Positions 55,610 through 64,000 of a DNA stretch of 64,000 bases are shown one piece after another (position 1 is the stretch's first letter; every line of letters begins with the position of its first letter). A program made the translations under genes and the position numbers. The notes below the pieces were generated by a model, which did no database searches, was not told the DNA's origin, and saw nothing but the letters and a program-made list of their open reading frames with translations. This DNA is from Anaeramoeba flamelloides (Eukaryota; Metamonada; Anaeramoebidae). The stretch lies in contig JANTQA010000038.1 in NCBI GenBank assembly GCA_027625915.1, forward strand, positions 504,001 through 568,000, read 5' to 3'.

Positions 55610-56830
55610 TCTTCAGATAGATGACAAAAACCATCCTTTTATACCCTTCTAATTATAGACCGATCGAAATTACTAATACTCTAGGAAGATTTTTACTAAA
55701 AATCATTTTTAAAAAAGTTCCTCAAGATTCTTGGAATTCACTATCAGTTTCTCAATTTGGTTTTTTAAAAAAATACTATCATATTTATTCTCAAATTTAA
55801 AATTCTAACTCAAAAAACCAAAAAAAAAAAAAAGATAAAAATAAAGAATTTTTTGTTGTCAAAATTGTTATTAAAAAATATTTTGATACAATTACCAATA
55901 TACTTGTTCATTCTACACCCAATAAATACATTAAATATGGAAACAATTTAATTTCATTTATATTATATCAAAGAAGGAATAGGAGTATATTAAGATCCTC
56001 TTCTCCCATTTATGTTTGGATTTATCATTTATTTCATAATTGAAAAAAAAAAATTTCATTAATTATAGATTTAGTTCGTCATGCTCAATTTTTTGCTTAT
56101 AACTTGATTTTAATAATGGAAGGACTTATTCCAGAAATTGACAAAAATTCAATAATAATCTATAAAATTATTGAAGAATTTAGCATGAACCCAAATATTG
56201 ATAAAACTTTTAAAATCAAGCCTGCTATCTGAGATAAAGTATTTCGGAATTTGAAAGAAAAATATGAATACATTTAGAAAAAAACCTTAAAAAAAGTATA
56301 AAAAATAATTGAATAAAATAAAAACGATTTTTAATCAAAAATAAATTATACAATGGAGTAAAAGTAAATATGTTCAAATAGGTATGTATTAGTCAAGTAT
56401 TTTATGGATTACTTTTTTTTAATCTAACCCAAAAAGATTTTGACCAAATTGATATTTGAATAAATAAAAAAAGTAACACATTTTTAAAAATTGATCCACA
56501 TTCTCCTAGAATTTTTTATAAAATTGAATCAAAAATAGACTGAGTTAGAATTTTAATTTATCAAAGAAGATTTAAACTTATAAAGAAATTAGAAATTTTT
56601 GACTTTAAACATATATCAAAAAAATTTTAAATTTGTAAAAAAAAGACAAAAATATTAATTCTATAATAGAAAAATTAAAATTATGAGATTCAAATCTTAA
56701 TTAATTGAGAGAAAATCCAATAACCGTTAAATCTATATGTTAAGCTCTGGAATAATTAAATTATTTGGTCTAATTACAATATAAATAGAGTTTCGTGTCC
56801 TAGAGTTACATTGGGTGTATGTTTTTTAAT
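55610..56830 (+). mobile_element. LINE-type (non-LTR) reverse transcriptase relic, copy 2
   Basis: In order on the plus strand: PSNYRPIEITNTLGRFLLKI, DSWNSLSVSQFGF, then motif A FFVVKIVIKKYFDT. Next come DLVRHAQFFAYNLILIMEG (the position of the catalytic FADD motif, here FAYN), an NIDKTFKIKP block, and near the end words matching the WKGQEYL end of copy 1. NYRPI...QFGF is the hallmark order of non-LTR reverse transcriptases. The motif A aspartate has also changed (KIVIKK where copy 1 has KIDIKK). Several stops and frame changes show that it is dead. No endonuclease domain is recognised. Confidence 0.8.
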
Positions 56831-56934
56831 CTTCTTTTTGGTTTGAAAATATACCAATTTGATATTCAAAATAAAAATTAAAAAAAAACCCAAAACCATT
56901 TTTCTAAAATTTAAACGAATTGTGGGAAATCTTT

Positions 56935-57135
56935 GATTTTACAGATAAAACAGAAAAATCATTAAAAACCTAACAAAGTTTTTTCATAATTCAAAAGAAT
57001 GAGTTAAAATCAAATATTTTACCCAATCTTTTAAATTTATGAAAAGTTAAAATTAGTGGTAAATTTAATTTGTGAGTTAAAACAAATATTTTTGAATTTT
57101 TCTCTTTATTTCAAAATTAAAAAAAAAACCTAATT
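56935..57135. repeat. hairpin repeat family H, copy f
   Basis: It contains CAGATAAAACAGAAAAATC, then TCATAATTCAAAAGAATGAG with its inverted partner CCAATCTTTTAAATTTATG, and AAAAAAAACCTAA. It lies just after the reverse transcriptase relic, mirroring copy c beside the other relic. Confidence 0.5.
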
Positions 57136-57404
57136 ACAAAAAATACTTTAAAATGAAAGAGCTACAACTTCCATTTCGAAACTAATAAATTTTACAAATT
57201 ACCTAAATAAATCATTTTCCATTCAACAGGTCCAATTTTATGAGTTAAAAATACGTGTTTCAAAGAGTTTATATGGATATTAAAAAAAAAAAAATTATTT
57301 TTGAAATTTCAAAATTAAAAAAATTTTTATCTCATTTGTTCTCTTTTTTTTTTCTGATTATTTTTCAGGACACCTAATTCATTTTCAAATTTAATTTTAT
57401 TACA

Positions 57405-57750
57405 AGACTGATATTCACTTGGTCAAAATATGTCTTTTTATTGTTACTGAACCAGTTAAAATGATTCTAGAGTCGCAACCAATTTGATTTCTATTGGAAT
57501 TTTATTTGGTCTTCAATTGAAGTTCAAAATTCACTATGTTGTTTTTCTGAATAATACACTAAGAATTTGTGTTTTTTATTTTTTAAGAAAATAAATTGAT
57601 TGTTTAGTTTTGTTTCATAGGAACATCAACTATTCCTTTAGGTGTACATTATTCTACTTATTTTTTTATTTTTTATTCAAAGGCCAATTATAAAAAATAA
57701 TTGATATATAAAATAAAATGCTGGGGGCACTTTTGACAGAAAAAAAGTTT
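57405..57750 (+). repeat. dispersed repeat A, copy 2
   Basis: It shares ACTTGGTCAAAA, TTTGATTTCTATTGGAATTT, GGTCTTCAATTGAAG and AAGGCCAATTATAAAAAATA with 21300-21640, and the first two words with the inverted copy at 62740-62990. Confidence 0.65.
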
Positions 57751-57883
57751 GGATATTCTTATGTTTACGATAAGAATTAAATAAAAACAAAATTTTATAA
57801 TTTATTCAAAAAAATATTTCAATTTAGAAATTAGTATAGATATCAATAATTTTTTATTTGTCTTTCAATTTGATCAAGAAAAT

Positions 57884-58060
57884 TAAATAATTAGGATTAA
57901 AGAATTAAATCAATTTAATAACGATTATAAAAATAATATCTTTGATATTATTCAAAATAAAGATTCATTATTTATTTTATACACAGTTAATTATAAAGAC
58001 TATTATAATTCTTTATTTAAATTTCTAAATAAAAATTTCGACATTATTGTAGTGCCTTCA
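57884..58060 (+). pseudogene. ORF fragment of a composite repeat, copy 2
   Basis: It reads KNNIFDIIQNKDSLFILYT, then YYNSLFKFLNKNFDI, collinear with the minus-strand fragment at 19200-19442 (NNIFHIIHNKDSLFFLSL; LKCLNKNLEI). The reading ends in the hairpin repeat that follows. The family is unknown; it is probably a remnant of a mobile-element protein. Confidence 0.55.
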
Positions 58061-58175
58061 AGTATCAGCCAAGTGCCTAGGTTTTTTTTTTAATTTAAGA
58101 AATAAACGGAAAATTAATTTAATTTTCCGTTGATTTCGCAAATTAAAATAAAAACCTAATGACAAGTGCCTATTT
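58060..58175. repeat. hairpin repeat family H, copy g
   Basis: It begins with AAGTATCAGCCAAGTGCC, the exact complement of GGCACTTGGCTGATACTT at about 40780. This is followed by a hairpin: AGAAATAAACGGAAAATTAA pairs with TTAATTTTCCGTTGATTTC. Confidence 0.65.
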
Positions 58176-59670
58176 TTCCATAATTTAATTTCCTGCCTTC
58201 AAAAAAAAATAATCTTTTTTTCAAATTTAAGCAATTGTAAACCTAAAATCATTCAGCAGAACTATTAAATTTTACAAATTGCTAATAATGAAAAAACCAC
58301 ACCAAGACACTAAGGCTTACAAAATAATAAACCATAATCAATTTTTTTTTTTTAATTGTTAATTAATTATCTTGATTTCAAAAAATAAAATTATTCAGTC
58401 CTCTTTCCCTATATCAGTAAACAATATTTCATTAAACAATTACATTTCTCAAATTAAAACAAAATTTAAAAAAAAAATTAGATCAAAGTAATAAAAATTA
58501 GTTGCAAAACTGAAATCGATTTTATCAATAAAGTTTTTGTTCTGATCTTAGATATTCAATTAATAAGGGTATTGAATTGGCTATTGGATCAAAAATTTTG
58601 GTTTCAAAAGTTACAAAAGAGAAAACCAAGAAATTGCTTTTCTCTGAATTCTTTCGATAAAAGTTTTTTTGAATTGTACCAAAACCAATAAAACCAAAAA
58701 GAATAAAATCAAATTTTTCCAAAATTTGAATTAAATTAAATTAAAAAGACGAATTTATACCAAAGAATATCAAAGAGTATAATATAAAACGATAAAATTT
58801 TATTTGAAAAATTCGATAGATCAAAAAACTTTAAAACTCAATATCTATATACAAATCTTTAAGACTTCTTTTAACGCTGTGACAAGAGTTGGGTGATATA
58901 TCTTATATGTTGTTTCCTCAAAAATTTCATTTTTCGATCCAAACGAGATAAGTATCTAAGAAATTTAAATTAAGGAAAAAAAAATAAAAGAATTCACACC
59001 AACTTAATTTGATCTTACATCAGTAATTCGGAGAAATTTTGGGAATCTTTCTCAAGTGCAATTAGTTTGCTGTTTCAAGGCAACGGTGGTGACAAGAGTA
59101 GGTTTAACTTCTGGTTGGTGGTAAAATGGGTACTTTGTCATAAAGTTTGTTAAAATTTAGCAAAAATTGCTTTCTTTAAAATCAAAAATTCTTTTTGTTT
59201 TTTTGGATTTTTTGTTTTGTGTTCACAACAACTTTAGATTTCCTAAAAAAACAAGATGGACACAGGAAGTATTATAATTCAAAATTGCATCCTCACGGAT
59301 GTTTGGTGTTAGTCGAGCAAGGGGTCAACAATTGTCTTCATCAAATACAAAAACATAGCTGATCATTAATTAAAGAGGAGTAGGAAAGTTTTTAAAAAAA
59401 TGACTTTTGAAAAGTCTGGAAAATCAATTATTCTTGCAAAATCTTTTGTCTTACAATTGCTCCTCTCAAGAGTTAGAACTAAAATTTTTTGGAAAAGAAG
59501 AAATTTATCCAATTACAAATAATTCTGAGAAGACAACCAAACGTCAACTGTTTTGCTTTGAAAAGAACTGAAAGTGTTTGTAGATGAGGGGGGAATTGTA
59601 CTGGGTCATTTTTGAGATGTAAATTTTTACTTGCAATTTCATTTTTTTTAAATACTTTTTTTCTTTTGTG

Positions 59671-62600
59671 ATGGGCAATTCGAATAATTCACCCAGACTT
59701 GATCAAATCAATTTTAAAATCTACAAAAAAAGTTTACAAGAATCTGAACACCCTGTCGTTCTTTTGGATCACTCTTTTCAAATTGTCAACCACAATGCAA
59801 AATTTCAGAGCATTATTAAAGGATCTGATAAAATAAAAACCAAAATAGATTCAATCGGTAATTCTTTTTATTTTTATTTTTTTTTAGCTTAATTAACAAA
59901 AAACCATTTTTTATTTCTTATGAGAACAATTTCTCTGACTGAATACTCCAGAACTACACATTTCTAAATCCTATATTAACAAGGCAAACTACTCATTTTA
60001 TCAAAGTAAGAAAAAAGGAAAACCAGCCAAAGGGCTAAAACAGAAATATTTCAAAAAATAAACAAGAAAGAGTCTTTTTTTTCTTGTTCAAATGCAAACA
60101 AAAAATGTCTTGCAAAATGAGTTGTAATTTGTTTGTTGTTACTCCACAAGAATTAAAAAAATATTACTGACAATTTACAAAAATTATTTCCTTACAAATT
60201 GTAGAAAAAAAAACACAAAAGATCCTTGCCGAATTGATTTAAAAATGGACCTTTTTGAAATCAGAAGATTGCTTCATTTTTGTCACCGAAAAGAAAATGA
60301 AAAGTTTTTTAATTTGAAAAAAACAGAAATGAGAAATTACACAAGTCCAAACCCAAACTAAACACTTGAAAATGGTTTACCGAAACAACCACACTTTTTT
60401 TTTTTTTTTTTTTTTTTTGTTTATTTTCAATTATGTCTGAAAATTCAGATGATGAATTTTACATCTAGGGTAAATACAAACATCTAAACACTCAACATTT
60501 CAAGGAATAATTATTTTTAATCAAAATACAGCTATTTTAAAGAAAGTGAGAGTAAATAGTTAACAAGCTGTTATTCAAACTGCATAAAAGAGTGAATCAA
60601 AAAGTTTCTGTAATGATTTCCTAAACTTTTTTTCAGCTCTTTTTTTAAGGGAGCAGCCTGATGGTTTGAATTTTTTCCAAAAAAAGTCCAAAATTCAAGA
60701 TCATTTTGAAAATTAGATTCTTATTATTGGTGGGTGCTATTGATTTTTTCAGGTTAAAAATGAACTTTCAATAAAAAAAGCCTTAATTTGTGAGTTTTTT
60801 TTTTTATCACAAAACTCCAAGTCCAGTTTTCAATAGTTTTATATGTCCTTAATAAAATTAAGCACTATTTTTTTCTGATTAATATTTTTCAAAATTAAGT
60901 TTATAACTTAATTAAATTAACCACTGGTATAAATTTTTTTAGAATAAAAACACTCTCAACTTTTGAATATCGAAAATATTTTTTGGAATTAGTGTGCACT
61001 TTTTTATTTTTTTTGAAAAATTGGGGTTGAGAAAAGTTTGAAATCAAAGAATAAGTTAATATATTAAATTAAAATGCTTTTCCAGAAAGTTTATCCTTTT
61101 TAGTTTAACTTTTTTTTTTTATTTTTACCATTTAAAACTAAAAAAACATTTGAGGACCAAATTAGTGCCTTTTGTGAAAAGAAAATTCCCATAATTTAGA
61201 ATTTGTTTTAGTAAATGAGTTAAAACAAGATAGTGAATCTAAAAATATACATAATTTCAAGTTTGAATTCAATGATTTTGGCAAAAAATGATTTCAAGAA
61301 AAAGTTAAATTGAAACTTTATTTAGTTTTATTTTTTCATTTAGTTTTTTTAATTGTATTAATGAAAAGTATTTGATCAGTTTTCCATTTTTAGTGTTTTT
61401 TGGGTCGTAGGGACATATTAATTCTGTAAAGATTAAGTTAATCAACTTTCTGTTTTTTTATGAAAGAGGGAGTGGGGGTTTTGAGAAATTACAAATTTTT
61501 TTTTTTCATTTATATGATTTTTATAATTTCAAGATACAAGTAAAAAGTAATTACAAATAGTAACATTAGGTATTAAGTGGCTTAATTATAAAAGGAAATA
61601 GAATATTGTAAAGTCGAAAATTACAAAAAACAATCCCTAAAACAAATTTGTTTTAGATCCTGAAAAGTGCAAGAAAAACAAACGAGTATTTGATAATAAC
61701 ATAGGAAAACCGCAATAACTTCAATATGTCGTGATATTAATCTGAAATCGTGATCACCTCATTCAATTTTAATGAGATTTGATAAAATTGTTTTAATCAA
61801 GAAAATTGTGATTAAAGTAAAGTATTTTATTTTCATAAAAAAAGAATTATTCTTTTGATTTTCTTCTTTTTTTTTATAATATTAAAATTTCCAAATGATT
61901 TGGTTAAATCAAAGAATAAATAACCCATTCAGAAAAAGTTGGTGTAACCTAATATAGATAACTTTTTTTGATAAGTGGGTATTAGTAACAAAAAGTTAAA
62001 TTCTCAAGAAGGAAGATAACTTTCAACACCTCATTCCTGATCGAGTATTTAAAAACTCTTTCTATTATAAACTTTGTTTCAGTCAAAGCAGTCCAACATT
62101 TTATTATAAATATTAATTTTTTTTTATAATTGACCTTTGAAGAACAAATAAGAAATAAGTAAGCTATTTCCAAGAATGTGGGGCAAATTTATTTTAAAAT
62201 ATATTTATGTAACCCATTCTTCAAAAAAGGATTTAAAAATATAAAATCATTAACCACCATTGATAAATTCTTGATAATAATTCAATTTGTTTCTTAGTAT
62301 TGTATTGCAGAAATAAAATTTATTAAAATTTATGATCTCGATTTTATCGGATTTTTTTTATGGTGAAAATTGGTGTTTATTATTTTTTTTTTGTCGAAAA
62401 AAATATTTTCATAACTTGTATAATCTCAACAAAATATACAATATAATTAAAAACATATAAATGCATTTTCGTGTATAAAAAATAATTTGTTCTCATTCCA
62501 TATTTCCAGTTTTTTATTGAAATTGGTCGTACTTTGCTTTCAGCAAAAAAAGTGCTATTTTTTTTTTCATTTTTTGGGAATATTTCAACTAACATGCTTT

Positions 62601-64000
62601 GAATTAAATACATAATTGGTTGATTCAATCAGTATAAATATCAAACTTAATTTGGTATAGTTGATTAATGATTACCATCACTAAAAAAGATTATTTTTTA
62701 TGAAATGTAAAAAAAAATGCCCCACTTTTTTGGAAATACCTTAGAATAATACACATCAAAGAATTATTGATATGTGTCTGAAAGAAAACTAATTAATCAA
62801 TAGATTTTCTTAAAAATTAAAAAAACCCAAATTCTTAGAAAAATTATTGAGAAAAACAACATTGTTCATTTTGATTTCCGATTGAAGATCAAATAAAATT
62901 CCAATAGAAATCAAATTGATTCCTCTACAATCATTTTAATCGTTTAAATAAGATTAAAATAACAGGTTTTTACCAAGTGACTATCGATCTTGAAATAAAA
63001 TTAAAATTTACAAATGAATTAGGTAAAAAAAAAGAAAGAAAGAAAGAAAGGAGAAAGTTTGTTGATTTTATGCTGGGAGGTGTAGGTATAGTAAAATTTT
63101 GGCTGTGTAAAATAGCACCTTCTTGGTTATTCGATCCACATTCAGCCGTTGCAAAAACAATTTTAAGGGATATTAAATGTTTGTAAATTGATATTTATTA
63201 AGAATTTTTGATTTTTTCGGGTCTATTTGTAATTTAATACAAAAAATGGCAATTTAATTTGAAAAACCTATAAAAAAATTTAACAAAAAATGAAATCAAA
63301 GAAACAGGAATTTTATTATTTATTTCTAATGACATTTCTATTTAACTAATCTTTGATAAAACAAAAATATATTTATTCTTTTCTTTACCTTTTTAACTAA
63401 TTATGTTTATAGAATTCCAACCTTTTTTTAATTCTTCTAAAGATGAAGTTTTTAAAAAACTGGCTTTGAACGAAATAAAAGAACAATATTTTGAATGGAC
63501 ATTTCTTAACTCTTCCAAGGAAAATATCAAATTAAATGGATATTTTTATCCTTTTTTAGTTGAAGAGAATAAATTTTATCAATTAGTCTTTCAGAGATTG
63601 AAAAATAATAAAATCAAAAACGAAAATGAAAATATAGATATCAAAAAAAATGAAGAAAACAAGAGAAAATTAAAATCAAAATTTGAAAATGAACAGGAAG
63701 AAGAGGATGAGGATGAGGATGAGGATGAGGATGAGGATGAGGATGAGGATGAGGATGAGGATGAGGAAAGTGACCAAGATAAAGATCTTGAAATTGAAAT
63801 AAAAAAATTAAAAGAGAAGGGAAAGGAAAAGGAAAGCAAAGAAGAGATTGAAAAGAAAAAGAAAAAGAAAAACGAAGGGGAAAAAGAAGATGGTGAAGAG
63901 AAAAAGAAAAAAGAAGACGAAGAGGGAGAAACAGAATTTAAAAATGAAAAAATATCAGAAAAATCTCAAGAAATAAATTCTTTGATGCAAATTTCACAAT
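59671..64000 (+). CDS. PAS-domain protein with N-myristoylation start, 5' part
   Basis: Exon 1 is 59671-59857; exon 2 starts at 63413 and runs open to the window edge, so the gene is partial. The 3555 bp intron has a GTAATT donor and TTTATAG acceptor, and the phase-1 join reads DSIEFQPFFN. The product begins MGNSNNSP, a good N-myristoylation signal (Gly2, Ser6), so it is probably membrane-tethered. Residues about 20-130 form a PAS domain: HPVVLLDHSFQIVNHNAKF before the intron, then DEVFKKLALNEIK, FEWTFLNSSKENIKLNGYFY and NKFYQLVFQRLK. The intron splits the domain in the middle. Afterwards comes a very acidic Asp/Glu stretch coded by a GAGGAT hexamer array, then Lys/Glu-rich sequence. Any effector domain lies beyond the window. 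Another in-frame codon before the ATG is GTG. Confidence 0.8.
60841..61420. mobile_element. Harbinger-like MITE, copy 2, in the PAS intron
   Basis: 580 bp, nearly identical to 43972-44550 along its whole length. The ends are TATGTCCTTA and inverted TATGTCCCTA, flanked by TTA on both sides. It inserted in the sense orientation relative to copy 1 in the window. It has no coding capacity. Confidence 0.75.
62740..62990 (-). repeat. dispersed repeat A, copy 3
   Basis: On the minus strand it reads GATAGTCACTTGGTAAAAAC, then ATTGTAGAGGAATCAATTTG, TTTCTATTGGAATTTTATTT and AATTCTTTGATGTG, in the same order as copies 1 and 2. It lies inside the PAS-gene intron. Confidence 0.65.
63703..63767 (+). repeat. 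GAGGAT hexamer array coding Glu-Asp repeats
   Basis: About ten tandem GAGGAT units in frame within the PAS gene, giving a Glu-Asp run. As a coding microsatellite it is likely variable in length between strains. Confidence 0.9.

Larger units (their letters stand above)
53773..59670. other. 5.9 kb intergenic region with LINE-type relics
   Basis: 53773-55170 holds the LRR gene's 5' flank and A/T runs, with nothing recognisable. Then follow a decayed TTAA element (55173-55584), a LINE-type reverse transcriptase relic (55610-56830), hairpin repeats (56935-57135, 58060-58175), dispersed repeat A (57405-57750) and an ORF fragment (57884-58060). From 58180 to 59670 there is only the 5' flank of the PAS gene, with a slightly GC-richer patch at 59040-59345 that I cannot assign. 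Confidence 0.6.
59858..63412 (+). other. long intron of the PAS-domain gene
   Basis: It contains a 22-T run near 60397, the second Harbinger-like element (60841-61420), an inverted copy of dispersed repeat A (62740-62990) and a less AT-biased patch (63070-63190). I found no additional exon whose addition would improve the PAS domain. Confidence 0.7.

Noticed and set aside
55610-56830. Reverse transcriptase relic as part of an LTR retrotransposon
   Set aside because: The NYRPI...QFGF order is that of non-LTR elements, and no long direct repeats, protease or integrase are seen around it.
1-64000. tRNA, rRNA, CRISPR array or telomere repeats
   Set aside because: I looked for T-loop-like GGTTCGAATCC words, regular spacer arrays and tandem telomere units and found none. 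A tRNAscan or covariance search would be decisive.

Overview
The window is AT-rich nuclear DNA of a unicellular eukaryote. The signs are: intergenic sequence that is mostly A/T runs; spliceosomal introns with GT...AG ends (donors GTAAGT, GTAAGA, GTAATT, GTTTGT; acceptors mostly TAG); a eukaryotic EF-1alpha; proteins with long Lys/Glu, Asn, Gln, Ser and Asp runs; and the standard genetic code. The protein style (low-complexity Lys/Glu runs, PAS-, LRR- and kinase-rich content, a homeodomain) fits an amoeboid protist. I think of an Anaeramoeba-like lineage, but this is an impression from style and not a proven assignment.

Eight genes can be supported. From left to right: (1) a CinA-C protein of the eukaryotic CinA/nucleotidyltransferase fusion family (468-1514, +); (2) EF-1alpha (6637-7977, -); (3) an 1151-residue protein that I read as about seven divergent tandem PH-like modules (15122-18577, +); (4) a three-exon START-domain protein (22169-23423, -); (5) a five-exon AAK1/NAK-type kinase whose tail carries two NPF motifs and an ANTH-like helical domain (about 30057-38815, -); (6) a low-complexity protein ending in a divergent homeodomain and an AT-hook-like tail (44922-47732, +); (7) a leucine-rich-repeat protein (52897-53772, -); (8) the 5' part of a PAS-domain gene with a probable N-myristoylation start, split by a 3.55 kb intron and running off the right edge (59671->64000, +).

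The 5-7 kb gaps between genes, and the long introns, hold many small mobile elements. There is a four-copy TA-flanked palindromic family with CAGT ends (Tc1/mariner-like MITE), one 711 bp TA-flanked element with 57-60 bp terminal repeats, a 580 bp two-copy family with TATGTCC ends and TTA-like flanks (Harbinger-like), a TTAA-flanked pair, a 1.7 kb element with arms of over 200 bp lying inside a kinase intron, and hairpin-rich repeats. Two dead copies of a non-LTR (LINE-type) reverse transcriptase are followed in the same order by hairpin repeat, short ORF fragment and hairpin repeat, which suggests one composite element.

No operon-like arrangement is visible. Several products have membrane or lipid themes (PH-like array, START, NAK-ANTH kinase, myristoylated PAS protein), but proximity alone does not show that they work together. 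No tRNA, rRNA or CRISPR was found.
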